DNA of 64,000 nt, from positions 496,001-560,000 of the forward strand of contig NZ_CP101458.1 of assembly GCF_024362525.1 (NCBI RefSeq), written 5' to 3'. The notes below the pieces were generated by a model that made no database searches, had not been told where the DNA came from, and was given only the letters and a program-made list of their open reading frames with translations. How positions within the stretch are numbered: position 1 is the first letter of the stretch; every line of letters begins with the position of its first letter. A program made the position numbers and the translations under genes. This stretch comes from Natrononativus amylolyticus (GTDB lineage Archaea > Halobacteriota > Halobacteria > Halobacteriales > Natrialbaceae). Below, piece by piece: positions 8,400 through 18,728 of this stretch.

Positions 8400-9431
8400 T
8401 TAGCTGAGGCGTCCCGGCTCGAGGACGACCTCGCTGACGTCGTCGACGCCGGCCCGCCTGACGACCGCTCTGACCGGGTCTCGAGCGCCCGCGAGGTTGT
8501 CGGAGTCGCCGTCTACAACCTGAAACCGCGCCGGCCGGCCGACCGCGAGCGGGCCGTACTCGAGGCCGCCGAGTTCGGCGCCGTTGACCGTCGCCATCCG
8601 GAGGACCTCGCGGGCCGACACGTCCGTCAGCTTCGCGAGGAACTCCATCTCGCGGAACATCGACGGCGAGTTGAGCATGACGTTGTCGGTGCCCAGCGCG
8701 ACCGTCGTGCGCTCCGCGAGGTCGGCGACGGGGGGCAGACCGACGCCGGTGACGAGGTTCGACCGGGGGCAGACGACCACCGGCACCGACTCGCGCTCGA
8801 TGCGCTCGAGGTGGCCTGGCTCCGGGTGGACGACGTGGACGAGGAACGCGGGCTCGAGGTCGAGTGCGGGCGTCAGATCGCTCGGATCGGCCTCGCCGGC
8901 GTGAATCGCGAACGGTTTTCCCGCCTTCCGGGCGGCCGCCCGCTCCTCCTCGAAGGTCGCGTCGTTCGCGCCGCTGGCACCGAAGCCGTCGCCCGCTTCC
9001 ATCGCCGCCGTCGAACCGCGGGCGAACGCCAGCGCGTCGAGCGGGAGTCCGGCCGCGGCCTCCCGGAGCACCTCGACGCCCTCGACGCCGCCCTCTCGGA
9101 AGTCGAGACAGGCCGCGGTACCCCCGTCGATCATGTACCGCAGCGAGCGGCGGACGGCCGCGACCATCTCCTCGCGGGAGCTCCGCCGGAGCAGCCGGTG
9201 TTTCAGGCCATCCGGCGGCGCCACGAGCTCCTCGAGCGTGAGGCCGCCGCCGGCTTCCTTGGCGATCGAGTCGCCGACGTGCGTGTGTGCGTTGACGAAC
9301 GCCGGCAGGACGATGTCGGTGCTGTCGACTCGCTCCTCCTCGATGTGCGTGATTCGGCCGTCCTCGACGACGAGGCGCCCCTCGATCGGCTCGAGCTCCG
9401 GTCCTCGAAGAATCGTACCCGCGCGTTCCAT
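8400..9431 (-). CDS. Amidohydrolase family metal-dependent deaminase/hydrolase
   Basis: 343 residues from ATG 9431 (MERAGTILRG). The metal site is visible: NAHTHVGD (about 55-62), IHAGE (about 188-192), HVVHPE (about 210-215) and LGTDNVMLNSP (about 254-264). This pattern matches the chlorohydrolase/cytosine-deaminase branch (MTA/SAH deaminase-like). The substrate is likely a purine- or pyrimidine-type amine but is not determinable here. It lies 55 bases downstream of the HD-domain gene on the same strand and may be co-transcribed with it. Confidence 0.85.
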   Translation of the reverse strand: MERAGTILRGPELEPIEGRLVVEDGRITHIEEERVDSTDIVLPAFVNAHTHVGDSIAKEAGGGLTLEELVAPPDGLKHRLLRRSSREEMVAAVRRSLRYMIDGGTAACLDFREGGVEGVEVLREAAAGLPLDALAFARGSTAAMEAGDGFGASGANDATFEEERAAARKAGKPFAIHAGEADPSDLTPALDLEPAFLVHVVHPEPGHLERIERESVPVVVCPRSNLVTGVGLPPVADLAERTTVALGTDNVMLNSPSMFREMEFLAKLTDVSAREVLRMATVNGAELGGLEYGPLAVGRPARFQVVDGDSDNLAGARDPVRAVVRRAGVDDVSEVVLEPGRLS

Positions 9432-9486
9432 AACAGTCGATTTCGCGGTCAGGCCCTTCAACCGTTCGAGGTCGCGGCGCGCTCGC

Positions 9487-10713
9487 TCACTCGGCGAACT
9501 GGTCCAGAGTGGTGTACAGCCCGTCCCGGACTTCGCTGACGAGCGGGCCGTCGATGTCGAGTCCGAGGACGTCGAGAGCCGCGTGCCCGACCGACTCGCG
9601 GACGGCCGCGGGCGAGTAGACGCCGAGTCGCCACTGGGAGTACTGGGCGGCCCGCAGCGCGTCGACGAGCGGCGACTGGTGGCCGAGCCGGCGGATCTCG
9701 CCGTTGACCATCACGCGGGTCGTCGACTCCGTCATCGACGGCCGGCCGGGAACGTCGATGATCACCGCCTCCCGGTCGACGCCGGCTTCGTCCGCGATCT
9801 CGCGTTCGAACTCGCGGATCGACTCGTGATCGGCCTCGATGATCCCGCCGGGGACGTCGTCGATCTCCGCCCACACCGCGCGCTTGTAGAGGTCGCGGTG
9901 ATCGAGTCGCCGCGAGAACTCCGCGGTCGCGTCCGTCGAGCGGAGCGCGACGATCAGGTCGTGATCGTCCATCCGCTGGAGCGTCCGAGCGTCGGTCGCG
10001 CCCGACTCGAGCAACTGCTCGCCGGCCCGCCGGAGCATCGCCTTGCTGATCCGGGCGACGCTGTGGCTGTAGACGGTCGGGTTCATCAGCGCGCGGGCGA
10101 CCAGCAGGCTCTCTGCGGTCTGGACGTTCCCCTCACCGAGGACGAGTTCGCCGTCGACGAACGTCAGCTCCCGGACCAGCCGGCCGTGGTCGATGGTGCC
10201 GTAGGGGACGCCCGTGTGGTGGGCGTCCCGCACCAGGTAGTCCATCCGGTCGACGTCGAGTTCGCCGGAGACGAGCTGGCCGAACCGGCCCTCGCCGGCG
10301 ACGAGGTCGGCGACTGCAGCGGGCTCGAGGCCGTGCCCTCGGAGCACGTCGCCGACCTGTCCGGTCGAAAGCAGCTCGTGAACGTCGTCGTGGTACCGCC
10401 CCGTCTGTCGGTGGGTCAGCTCCTCTAAGTTGTGGCTGAACGGACCGTGGCCGACGTCGTGGAGCAGGGCGGCGGCCTGGACGCGCTCGGCCTCGAGGCC
10501 CTCGACGCCGAGTCCCTCGAGGGCCTCGCAGGCCAGGTGGTAGACGCCGAGGCTGTGCTCGAAGCGGGTGTGGTTCGCCGACGGGTACACGGTCGAGACG
10601 GTGCCGAGCTGTTTGATCCCGCGCAGTCGCTGGACCGCGGGCGTATCGAGCAGGTCCCGAGCGACGCCCTCGACCTCGATGTGGTCGTGGACGCTGTCCT
10701 TGATGATCTTCAT
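9487..10713 (-). CDS. HD-domain phosphohydrolase (dNTPase/SAMHD1-like)
   Basis: 408 residues from ATG 10713 ([14 protein letters not shown]). The HD motif set is present: [13 protein letters not shown] (about 50-62), [17 protein letters not shown] (about 85-101) and later [14 protein letters not shown] (about 156-169). This arrangement is typical of the YdhJ/SAMHD1-like branch that hydrolyses dNTPs or related nucleotides. The C-terminal third is acidic and poorly conserved. Function as a dNTP triphosphohydrolase is inferred from the family. Confidence 0.88.
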   Translation of the reverse strand: MKIIKDSVHDHIEVEGVARDLLDTPAVQRLRGIKQLGTVSTVYPSANHTRFEHSLGVYHLACEALEGLGVEGLEAERVQAAALLHDVGHGPFSHNLEELTHRQTGRYHDDVHELLSTGQVGDVLRGHGLEPAAVADLVAGEGRFGQLVSGELDVDRMDYLVRDAHHTGVPYGTIDHGRLVRELTFVDGELVLGEGNVQTAESLLVARALMNPTVYSHSVARISKAMLRRAGEQLLESGATDARTLQRMDDHDLIVALRSTDATAEFSRRLDHRDLYKRAVWAEIDDVPGGIIEADHESIREFEREIADEAGVDREAVIIDVPGRPSMTESTTRVMVNGEIRRLGHQSPLVDALRAAQYSQWRLGVYSPAAVRESVGHAALDVLGLDIDGPLVSEVRDGLYTTLDQFAE

Positions 10714-10762
10714 GCCGGGTTGTTGGCCGCTCTGGTACAAAAACCGTCGGACAGCCGACGGC

Positions 10763-10975
10763 TCAGGCGCTCTCGCCGTCCTCCAGGGCGTGCTCGAGGA
10801 ACTTCGGGACGGCCACCGCGTCGAGGACGGCGAGTCCGAGCACCAGGTACATCATGGTGCCCTCGAGGAAGAAGACGGCGACGAGCGCGAGGATCGCGGC
10901 CCCCGAGAGGCCGATGCCGTGGCGGACGAGCGGGTTTGCGAACGGGTGGTCCTGCGTTGAGTTGGCGGTACTCAT
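10763..10975 (-). CDS. Small two-helix membrane protein (70 aa)
   Basis: From ATG 10975: a polar N-terminus ([20 protein letters not shown]), two closely spaced hydrophobic helices (about 21-38 and 42-57) and an acidic C-terminus ([11 protein letters not shown]). It is divergent from purL with a 121-base shared upstream region. No family is recognised. Confidence 0.65.
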   Translation of the reverse strand: MSTANSTQDHPFANPLVRHGIGLSGAAILALVAVFFLEGTMMYLVLGLAVLDAVAVPKFLEHALEDGESA

Positions 10976-11040
10976 ACGCGAAAGCGCGAACCGGTTAGCC
11001 AAAAATGTTTTCCAAGGTGTACGTCACACTCACGATCAAA

Positions 11041-11054
11041 TACACGAACGTGTA
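11041..11054. promoter_or_regulatory. Inverted repeat upstream of purL
   Basis: TACACG-AA-CGTGTA is a perfect 6-bp inverted repeat with a 2-bp spacer, 43-56 bp before the purL ATG. It sits just upstream of the purL TATA-like element (CATTTACC, 11064-11071). A related half-site (GTGTACG) lies about 20 bp further up. The position suits a regulator of purL or of the divergent small membrane protein. The identity of the binding protein is unknown. Confidence 0.4.
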
Positions 11055-11096
11055 CATAGAAACCCATTTACCCCGCCGCTTTCAACAGCGATACGA

Positions 11097-13256
11097 ATGA
11101 GTCTTGCCGATTCGGACCGCGACCTCGTTGTCTCCGAACTCGGACGGGAGCCGACTCCGGCCGAGGCGGCGCTGTTCGAGAACCTCTGGAGCGAACACTG
11201 CGCCTACCGCTCCTCGAGACCGCTGCTGTCGGCTTTCGAGAGCGAGGGCGAGCAGGTCGTCATCGGACCGGGCGACGACGCGGCGGTCGTCGCGCTGCCG
11301 GACACCGAGACGGGCGAGCCCAGCGAGACCTACGTCACCCTGGGAATCGAGAGCCACAACCACCCTTCCTACGTCGACCCGTTCGACGGCGCGGCGACGG
11401 GGGTCGGCGGCATCGTCCGTGACACGCTCTCGATGGGCGCGTATCCCATCGCGCTGACGGACTCGCTGTACTTCGGCGAGTTCGACGACGAGCACTCGAA
11501 GTACCTCCTCGAGGGCGTCGTCGAGGGGATCAGCCACTACGGCAACTGTATCGGCGTCCCCACCGTCGGCGGCAGCGTCGACTTCCACCCCGACTACGAG
11601 GGGAATCCGTTAGTGAACGTCGCCTGCGTCGGGCTCACCGACGCGGGCCGGCTGGTCACCGCCGTCGCCCGGGAGCCGGGGAACCGGCTCGTGCTCGTCG
11701 GGAACGCGACGGGGCGGGACGGCCTCGGCGGCGCGAGCTTCGCCAGCGAGGACCTCGCGGAGGACGCCGAGACCGAGGACCGGCCCGCGGTTCAGGTCGG
11801 CGACCCCTACGCCGAGAAGCTCCTGATCGAGGCCAACGAGGTGCTCGTCGAGGAGAACCTCGTGGAATCGGCCCGCGACCTCGGTGCCGCCGGACTGGGC
11901 GGCGCCTCGAGCGAGATGGTCGCCAAGGGGGGCCTGGGCGCGCACATCGAACTCGAGCGGGTCCACCAGCGCGAGCCGAACATGTCGGCGCTCGAGATCC
12001 TGCTCGCCGAGAGCCAGGAGCGGATGTGCTACGAGGTGGCTCCCGAGAACGTCGACCGCGTGCGGGAGGTCGCCGAGCGATTCGACCTCGGCTGTTCGGT
12101 CATCGGCGACGTCACGGACGGCAACTACGTCTGTACGTTCGAGGGCGAGACGGTCGTCGACGTCGACGCCCACTTCCTCGGCGAGGGCGCGCCGATGAAC
12201 GACCTCCCGGCCGAGGAGCCCGTAGAGCCGGAGACCGACCTCCCTGACGTCGCCCTCGAGGAGGCGTTCGAGGCCGTCGTCGGCAGTCCGAACACCGCCT
12301 CGAAGCGGTGGGTCTACCGCCAGTACGACCACGAGGTCGGCGTCCGGACGAGCGTGGGGCCGGGCGACGACGCGGCGGTCGTCGCGGTGCGGGAGGCCGA
12401 AACCGGCCTCGCCGTCTCCGCCGGCGCCGCACCGAACTGGACGAGCGCCGCCCCCTACGACGGAGCGCGGGCCGTGGCCCTCGAGAACGCGACCAACCTC
12501 GCCGCGAAGGGGGCGACGCCGCTCGCAGCCGTCGACTGCCTGAACGGCGGCAACCCCGAGAAACCCGACGTTTACGGCGGGTTCACGGCGATCGTCGACG
12601 GCCTCGCGTCGATGTGTGCCGCGCTGTCGACGCCGGTCGTCGGCGGCAACGTCTCGCTGTACAACGACTCCGTGACGGGTCCGATTCCGCCGACGCCGAC
12701 GCTCGCGATGGTCGGCACCAAGGCGGGGTACGCCGCGCCGCCGCTCTCGCTTGCCGCCGACCCCGACGCCGAGGTCCTGCTCGTCGGCGACCGCGGTCTC
12801 GAGCGCGAGCGGTTCGCCCTCGGCGGCTCCGAACTGCTGGCCCGGTTCGGCGGGAGCGACCGGTTCCCCGCCCTCCCCGCCGAGCCGGCCGCGCTGATCG
12901 ACGCGCTGGCGACCGTCGCGACCGACGACGCCACGCTCGCGGTCCACGACGTCAGCCACGGCGGCCTCGCGGTCGCCCTCGCCGAGATGGTGCGTGAGGA
13001 CGTCGGTCTCGAGGCGTCGCTCCCCGCCGTCGATCCGATCGGCGCGCTGTTCGCCGAGGCCGTCGGCCGGGCCGTCGTCCAGACGACCGACCCGGCCGGC
13101 GTCCGCGAGGCGTTCGACGGCGTCGCGCCGGTGACGTCGCTCGGCCGGGCGACCGACGACGGCACGCTGACGATAGCCGTCGGCGAGAGCCGTCTCACCG
13201 CGACCGCCGGCGACATCCGCGACCGACGGGCGGTCCTCGAGCGCGAACTCGACTGA
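11097..13256 (+). CDS. purL: Phosphoribosylformylglycinamidine synthase subunit PurL
   Basis: 719 residues, the small-type PurL that works with separate PurS and PurQ. The start ATG 11097 has a TATA-like element 27 bp upstream. Signatures include [16 protein letters not shown] (about 31-46), GPGDDAA (about 57-63 and again in the second half), ESHNHPS (about 83-89), ATGVGGI and [10 protein letters not shown]. It converts FGAR to FGAM with ATP and glutamine-derived ammonia in purine synthesis. Its stop abuts the convergent sensor gene. Confidence 0.96.
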   Translation: MSLADSDRDLVVSELGREPTPAEAALFENLWSEHCAYRSSRPLLSAFESEGEQVVIGPGDDAAVVALPDTETGEPSETYVTLGIESHNHPSYVDPFDGAATGVGGIVRDTLSMGAYPIALTDSLYFGEFDDEHSKYLLEGVVEGISHYGNCIGVPTVGGSVDFHPDYEGNPLVNVACVGLTDAGRLVTAVAREPGNRLVLVGNATGRDGLGGASFASEDLAEDAETEDRPAVQVGDPYAEKLLIEANEVLVEENLVESARDLGAAGLGGASSEMVAKGGLGAHIELERVHQREPNMSALEILLAESQERMCYEVAPENVDRVREVAERFDLGCSVIGDVTDGNYVCTFEGETVVDVDAHFLGEGAPMNDLPAEEPVEPETDLPDVALEEAFEAVVGSPNTASKRWVYRQYDHEVGVRTSVGPGDDAAVVAVREAETGLAVSAGAAPNWTSAAPYDGARAVALENATNLAAKGATPLAAVDCLNGGNPEKPDVYGGFTAIVDGLASMCAALSTPVVGGNVSLYNDSVTGPIPPTPTLAMVGTKAGYAAPPLSLAADPDAEVLLVGDRGLERERFALGGSELLARFGGSDRFPALPAEPAALIDALATVATDDATLAVHDVSHGGLAVALAEMVREDVGLEASLPAVDPIGALFAEAVGRAVVQTTDPAGVREAFDGVAPVTSLGRATDDGTLTIAVGESRLTATAGDIRDRRAVLERELD

Positions 13257-15233
13257 CTACACCCGCTCCAGGGTCGTCACGTCCCTGATCTCGATTCTCC
13301 TCTCGCCGCGGTCGCCGCGGCCGACGGTAACCGACCAGTCGTGAGCGTCGGCGATCGCGCGCACGAGCGCGATTCCGAGCCCCTGCTCGTAGGCGGTCGA
13401 GCGAACGTCGCCGTCCGACGCCTCGGCGACCGAACCCGCGCCGGCCGCGTCGTCGCGCAGGACGAACCCGCGCGCCCCCTCGTCCGACTCGGCGACGCCG
13501 AGCAGGCCGACCTGAACGGTGACGTCGGCCCTTTCGTTCGCCCGCGCCGCGGCGTCGTCGAACGCGGCCTCGAGCAGGTGGCCGAACCGGTCGGGGTCGG
13601 CCCGGAGTCGCGCACGTTCTTCGACGACGACCGTCGGCTCGTCGAGCCGGGAGCTCGTCGCCGCCGCGGTGACGGCGGCCTCGAGGTCGATGCGCGTGCG
13701 CGGCCCGACCGTCCGGGCGGTCCGGGCGAACTCGCGAACGTCGTCGACGAGGCGTTCGGCCCGGTCGAGGGTTTCGAGGACCGACCGATCGGCCATCGGA
13801 AACTCCCACTCCCGAGGTGTATCGTTCTCGAGCGCGTCGGCGACCGCGTCGAGCTCCCGCTGGAGGTCGGTCGACAGCACGTCCGCGACGGCCTCGAGGC
13901 GCTCGGTCTGGCGCTCGAGGCGAGCCGTTCGCTCGCCAAGGAGCCGCTCGCGGTCGGCCCGTTCGAGGGCTGCCTGCGTGTTCTCGACGAGCGTCGAGAC
14001 GAGTTCGACGTCGGTGTCGTCGAACGCCCCCGGCTCGAACGCCCCCGCCATCAACACGCCGTGGGTGCCGATCGGGGCGATGATCTCCGACCGAAGCGGC
14101 GTCTCCGGATTGTACAGCCCCTCTTCGTCCCGGAGGTCGTCGAACCGCTCGATCGATCCCGACTCGAAGACGTCCCAGACGAGCCCTTCGCCCATCGAGA
14201 ACTGAGGGAGTCCGCCGAACTCGTCGTGAGCGCTCGCGGTGCCGGCCACCGGCTCGAGGACGCCCCGTTCGTCCTCGAGCAGCCAGACGCCGCTGATCGG
14301 TAACTCGAGCAGCTCGCTGCCGGCGTGGACCGCGATCGCGCAGATCTCCTCGGGGTCGTCGGCCTGGAGCAGCCAGCGGGTGAGTTCGTGCAGCGAGGTG
14401 ACGACGCGCTCGTACTCCTTGCGGGCGGTGACGTCGCGGATGAGCGCGGCGACCGTGGCGCTGCCGCGTTCGATCGGAACGGCCCGAACTTCCCCGACGC
14501 GCCGGTCGCCGTCGGCGGTGGTGAACGGGATCTCGACGGTCCGCGAGGCGGCACCGCCGACGTCGACGGCGCTGATCGCCTCCCCGACGCGAACGGTTTC
14601 GGCGGGAGGGACGCCCGCCCGCTCGAGCAGCGCCTCGACGTGTTCGCCAACCAGGTCGTCGCGGTCGATCTCGAGGACGTCCTCGAGGGCTCGATTGACC
14701 GACGCGATCCGCGCGTGGCGGTCGAGGGTGACGACGCCGTCGTGGACGGACTCGACGACGGCGGCGTACCGCGCGAGCTCCGTCTCCCGGATCTTCCGGT
14801 CGGTGACGTCGCGCAGGGAGACCGAGAGCCCGCCGTCGGCGGGGAACGCCCGCGCTTCGAACCAGGTCTCGAGGGAGGTGTGATAGACCTCGAAGGAGAC
14901 CGGGATCTGCTCGTCCAGCGCGCGGTAGATGCCGTCTGCAACCTGGGTTTCGACCGTTTCGGGGAACTCGTCCCAGACGACGCGGCCGACGAGTTCGTCG
15001 CGCGAGCGCTCTAACAGCGCCTCCGCCCGCTCGTTGAGGTACGTAAACCGGAAGTCGGTGTCGAGCGCGAAGAATGGGTCGCCGGCGCGGTCGAGGATGG
15101 AGGCCGCGTCTACCACGTCTGGACCCCCTGGCACGGTCGCTGGCGTTCGATCGGCGTCCGCTCTCCCGTCGCGCTTCGGCCTCGCTCGAGTTGTGCTCTC
15201 TCCGCCACGGTGTGTTAGGCGAACCGTTCGCAA
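13257..15233 (-). CDS. PAS-PAS-GAF sensor protein with degenerate histidine-kinase domain
   Basis: 658 residues from TTG 15233; GTG 15134 (625 aa) is an alternative start. PAS 1 (about 45-150, ALDTDFRFTYLNERAEALL), PAS 2 (about 155-275) and a GAF domain (about 285-430, EICAIAVHAGSELLEL) precede a kinase-like C-terminus. At the H-box position the sequence is VLSTDLQRELD, with Thr where SHDLR-type kinases have the phosphorylated His. The N-box reads EAAFDDAA (Asp for Asn), and the G1 box is weak (DDAAGAG). It is therefore probably a non-catalytic signalling or decoy sensor. No response regulator is adjacent. Confidence 0.8.
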   Translation of the reverse strand: MRTVRLTHRGGESTTRARPKRDGRADADRTPATVPGGPDVVDAASILDRAGDPFFALDTDFRFTYLNERAEALLERSRDELVGRVVWDEFPETVETQVADGIYRALDEQIPVSFEVYHTSLETWFEARAFPADGGLSVSLRDVTDRKIRETELARYAAVVESVHDGVVTLDRHARIASVNRALEDVLEIDRDDLVGEHVEALLERAGVPPAETVRVGEAISAVDVGGAASRTVEIPFTTADGDRRVGEVRAVPIERGSATVAALIRDVTARKEYERVVTSLHELTRWLLQADDPEEICAIAVHAGSELLELPISGVWLLEDERGVLEPVAGTASAHDEFGGLPQFSMGEGLVWDVFESGSIERFDDLRDEEGLYNPETPLRSEIIAPIGTHGVLMAGAFEPGAFDDTDVELVSTLVENTQAALERADRERLLGERTARLERQTERLEAVADVLSTDLQRELDAVADALENDTPREWEFPMADRSVLETLDRAERLVDDVREFARTARTVGPRTRIDLEAAVTAAATSSRLDEPTVVVEERARLRADPDRFGHLLEAAFDDAAARANERADVTVQVGLLGVAESDEGARGFVLRDDAAGAGSVAEASDGDVRSTAYEQGLGIALVRAIADAHDWSVTVGRGDRGERRIEIRDVTTLERV

Positions 15234-15263
15234 ACGCGGTACTTCAGTGTCGTGGTCGGGCGA

Positions 15264-16241
15264 CTACAGCGAAACCTCCGTCCCGACCCCCGCCGACCGC
15301 GCCCGGTCGAACAGAAACGCCGCGGCCGCCGCGTCGAGAACCGCCGAGCCGACGCTCGAGAGCACCAGTATCTCCTCGTCCGACCGCCGGCCCGCCTCGC
15401 CCGAGAGCGCCGCGGCGAACGGGATCGGGTCGACGGCTTGCTCGCGGAGGTCCCCCGTCTCGAGGGCCTCCGACGGCACGTCGGCGAACACGCACGCCGC
15501 CCGCTCGACGGTCTCCGCGTCCAGTTCGCGCATCGCCGGCGTGTAGGCGCCGACGGCGATCACGAGCGTCCCCGGCTCGAGAGCGGCACCGGAAAAGACC
15601 GGCTCGGTGCTCGTCGTCGCCGTCACGACGACGGTCGCCTCCTCGAGCGCTGCCGTCGGGCTCGAGACGGCGGTGACGGGCGCCTCGAGCTCTGCGTCGA
15701 GCTCGCTCGCACAGCGCTCGCGGGAGTCGCTTGGCGAGTAGACGCGCACCGACTCGAGGGGCGTCGCGGCGGCGACCGCCCGCGTCTGCCAGCGCGCCTG
15801 CGTGCCGGCGCCGAACACGGCCAGCCTGACGGGGCCGGTGGCGGCGAGTTCGCGGGCGGCGAGTCCGCCGATACAGCCCGTGCGGGCGTTCGTGATCAGG
15901 GTGCCGGCGAGGTAGCCCACCGGCAGTCCGCAGTCGGCGTCGGTGAGCGCGATCTGGGCGTTGACCGTGGGGAGTCCCCGCGCCTCGTTCCCCTCGAACA
16001 CCGCGGCGAGTTTCGTCACCGCGTACGCTGCGCCGTGGACGTACGCCGGCATACAGAGCCCCGTCCCCAGGGGTCGCTCCGGGTCGCTCTCGTCCCGTCC
16101 GATGCCGACCGGATAGTGTGGGCGCTCGGGCCGTTCGACGGCCCCCTCGCCCTGCTTTTCGAAGGCCTCCGCGACGACCGAGAGGAGTTCCTCGAGGTCG
16201 AGAACCGACGCGACGTCGTCCTCCGAGAGTATGCGGACCAT
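15264..16241 (-). CDS. Ornithine cyclodeaminase/mu-crystallin family protein
   Basis: 325 residues from ATG 16241 (MVRILSEDDV). The Rossmann motif FGAGTQARWQ (about 140-149), a catalytic-type lysine in AVTKLAAV (about 74-81) and the conserved GLPTVNAQIALTD segment mark this NAD(P)-dependent family. It includes ornithine cyclodeaminases, archaeal alanine dehydrogenases and imino-acid reductases. Two FAD amino-acid/amine oxidases lie divergently next door, so a role in amino or imino acid turnover is plausible. The substrate is not defined. Confidence 0.88.
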   Translation of the reverse strand: MVRILSEDDVASVLDLEELLSVVAEAFEKQGEGAVERPERPHYPVGIGRDESDPERPLGTGLCMPAYVHGAAYAVTKLAAVFEGNEARGLPTVNAQIALTDADCGLPVGYLAGTLITNARTGCIGGLAARELAATGPVRLAVFGAGTQARWQTRAVAAATPLESVRVYSPSDSRERCASELDAELEAPVTAVSSPTAALEEATVVVTATTSTEPVFSGAALEPGTLVIAVGAYTPAMRELDAETVERAACVFADVPSEALETGDLREQAVDPIPFAAALSGEAGRRSDEEILVLSSVGSAVLDAAAAAFLFDRARSAGVGTEVSL

Positions 16242-16341
16242 GGTGGAGTATGGACGGACGGCCACTTCACTGTGAACCGCGAGCAGACGGTCCGGGCGTC
16301 CGGCGGGATCGTTTATCGTCGTCGCGGTCGATTCGAGAGGT

Positions 16342-17430
16342 ATGAACGTTGCAGTCGTCGGCGGCGGTATAATCGGCACCGCCCTCGCCGCCCGCCTGAG
16401 CGGGACCGACCGCGAGGTGACCCTCCTCGAGCGCGGCGATCTCGGCGCGGAAACCACCGCGGCCTCCGCGGGGATGGTGCTGTGGGCGACGACCCACCCC
16501 GCCGCGGTCGACCTCGCGCTGCGCGGCCTCGCCCGGGAGACGTACGACCCGCTGCTCGCAGACGGCACGCTCGAGGCGACCCGCCTGGGTACGCTGTATC
16601 TCGCCGAGAGCGAGGCGTACGCCGAACGCCTCGAGGAGGCCGCCGCCGCTCTCAAGGCACACGGCGTCGACGCGCGCTACCGGCGACCCGGCGACCTGGC
16701 CGAACTCGGCGTCGACCCCTCCGGGGTCGCGGGCGGGCTCCACACGGCCGACGACTACGGCTTCGAGCCGACCGCCCTCGTCGAGCACTTCGCCGACGCC
16801 GCCCGCGATCGCGGCGCGACGATCCGAACGGGAACCCCGGTCACCGACGTCGTCGTTTCGGGCGGCGCCGTCACCGGCGTCGAGACGGCCGACGGCGTCC
16901 TCGAGGCCGACCTCGTCGTCAACGCCGCGGGGCCGTGGGCGATCGAACTCAACGAGTTCGCCGGGGTTTCGCTCCCGCTGTGTCACACGCTGGGGCCGAT
17001 GCTCGAGGTCGAGACGCAGGCGGGGATCGAGACGCCGTTTACGATCCTCGAGTCGCGGCGGTACGTGAGACCCGTCGGCGACGGGCGGGCGTACGTCGGC
17101 GAGTTCCTGACCGAGTACGTCGCGGGCCAGCGCTACGGCCCGGGCGAGCGTCGGATCCCCGACTCGTTTCGCGCGGCCGCGAGGGGGATGGACGCCGTCG
17201 TCCCGGCGCTCGAGGGAGCGACGACCCGCGATGAGTGGATCGGCCTCCGGACGGTCACGCCCGACGGGCGGCCGCTGGTCGGCGAAACCGCGGTTCCGGG
17301 ATTCGCCGCCGCCTGCGGCCTCACCGGACTGGGGATCACGCTCGCTCCCGCGGTCGCGGACGTGTTCGTCGACTCCCTCGCCGGGCGAAACACCGACCTC
17401 GTCGCGGCCCTCGACCCGTCACGGTTCTGA
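16342..17430 (+). CDS. FAD-dependent oxidoreductase (DAO family)
   Basis: 362 residues. The N-terminus MNVAVVGGGIIGTALAARL is the FAD-binding GxGxxG fold. LVVNAAGPWAIEL (about 193-205) and GLTGLGITLAPAVA near the C-terminus are typical of the D-amino-acid oxidase/glycine oxidase/sarcosine oxidase family. It oxidises amines or amino acids with FAD; the substrate is unknown. It is 65 bases upstream of a second DAO gene and divergent from the OCD-family gene. Confidence 0.9.
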   Translation: MNVAVVGGGIIGTALAARLSGTDREVTLLERGDLGAETTAASAGMVLWATTHPAAVDLALRGLARETYDPLLADGTLEATRLGTLYLAESEAYAERLEEAAAALKAHGVDARYRRPGDLAELGVDPSGVAGGLHTADDYGFEPTALVEHFADAARDRGATIRTGTPVTDVVVSGGAVTGVETADGVLEADLVVNAAGPWAIELNEFAGVSLPLCHTLGPMLEVETQAGIETPFTILESRRYVRPVGDGRAYVGEFLTEYVAGQRYGPGERRIPDSFRAAARGMDAVVPALEGATTRDEWIGLRTVTPDGRPLVGETAVPGFAAACGLTGLGITLAPAVADVFVDSLAGRNTDLVAALDPSRF

Positions 17431-17495
17431 CCCCACCCCACAGCCCCTTCCCGGTCGCGCGAACGCTTATTCCCCCGGCTATCGACCTGGGACGT

Positions 17496-18644
17496 ATGAC
17501 CGTTGTCGTCGTCGGGGGCGGGATCGTCGGCTGTGCGAGCGCGTACGAACTCGCCTCGCGAGGTGTGGACGTGGTCGTCTGCGAGAAGGGGTCGATCGGC
17601 GCCGGCAGCACCGAACGGGCCGCGGGCGGCATCCGGGGACAGTTCTCGACGCCGGTGAACGTCGAGCTCTCGGCGGCGAGCATGCGCGTCTGGGACGCCT
17701 TCGAGGAGCGGTTCGGCGCCGACATCGACTACCGGCGCAACGGCTACCTGTTTCTCGCTCGAGAGCCCGACACGGCGGCCGCCTTCGAGGCCAACGTCGC
17801 GATGCAGCGAGAGCGCGGCGTGCCGAGCGAACTGCTCGAGCCCGAGGCCGCACTCGAGCACTGTCCCGGCATCCTGTCCGAGAAGTTCGCCGCGGCGACC
17901 TACTCGCCGACCGACGGCTTCGCGGACCCCCACTCGGCGCTGACGGCCTACGCCCAGGCCGCACAGGAGGCCGGTGCTGAAATCCGGACGAAAACCGCGG
18001 TGACGGCCGTTCGCCGGGAGGGCGGCCGAGCCGTCGGCGTGGAGACCGACGACGGCTCGCTCGAGGCCGACTACCTGGTGAATGCGGCCGGGCCGTGGGC
18101 CGGTCGCGTGAGCGAGATGGCCGGCGTCTCGCTCCCCATCGCCCCCAAGCGCCGCCAGATGGTCGTCGTCGATCCCGAGGAGCCGGTGCCCGAATCCGAT
18201 CCGCTGACGATCGACCTCGACACGGGCTCGTACTTCCGACCCGAGCGCGACGGCGAGGCGCTGGTCGGCGGCCACTTCCACGACGCCGACCCCGACCGCG
18301 ACCCGGACGGCTACGACCGGAACATCGACTTCGACTGGGCGGCCGACGCCCTCGAGGCCGCAGCCGACTGGACGACCTACTTCGGTCCAGAGTCGGGCAT
18401 CAAGCAGGGCTGGGCGGGACTCTACGCGGTGACGCCGGATCACCACGCGATCGTAGAGGAGACGGTGCCGGGGTTGATCACCGCCGCCGGCTTCTCCGGT
18501 CACGGCTTCCAGCACGCGCCCGCGACCGCCCGGATCGTCAGCGAGTTGATCCTCGAGGGCGAGGCGTCGCTCGTGGATATCGGGGCGCTCTCGAGCGAGC
18601 GGTTCGACGCGGGCGAGGAGCACGCCGAGAGAAACGTGGTCTAA
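17496..18644 (+). CDS. FAD-dependent oxidoreductase (DAO family, sarcosine-oxidase-like)
   Basis: 382 residues. MTVVVVGGGIVGCASAYELA is the FAD fold, then GSTERAAGGIRGQFS, VNAAGPWAG (about 195-203), and near the C-terminus GWAGLYAVTPDHHAIV and GFSGHGFQHAPATA, matching sarcosine/dimethylglycine oxidase-type beta subunits. A TATA-like CTTATTC (17466-17472) lies 25-30 bp upstream of ATG 17496, so it has its own leaderless promoter despite following the other DAO gene closely. Confidence 0.9.
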   Translation: MTVVVVGGGIVGCASAYELASRGVDVVVCEKGSIGAGSTERAAGGIRGQFSTPVNVELSAASMRVWDAFEERFGADIDYRRNGYLFLAREPDTAAAFEANVAMQRERGVPSELLEPEAALEHCPGILSEKFAAATYSPTDGFADPHSALTAYAQAAQEAGAEIRTKTAVTAVRREGGRAVGVETDDGSLEADYLVNAAGPWAGRVSEMAGVSLPIAPKRRQMVVVDPEEPVPESDPLTIDLDTGSYFRPERDGEALVGGHFHDADPDRDPDGYDRNIDFDWAADALEAAADWTTYFGPESGIKQGWAGLYAVTPDHHAIVEETVPGLITAAGFSGHGFQHAPATARIVSELILEGEASLVDIGALSSERFDAGEEHAERNVV

Positions 18645-18728
18645 CGGCCGTCGGACAGTCGCCGGGGCAACTCGAGTTACCACCGACGGTACGAACAACA
18701 GGGCGGCCGTGAGTAGTTCACGGCTCGC

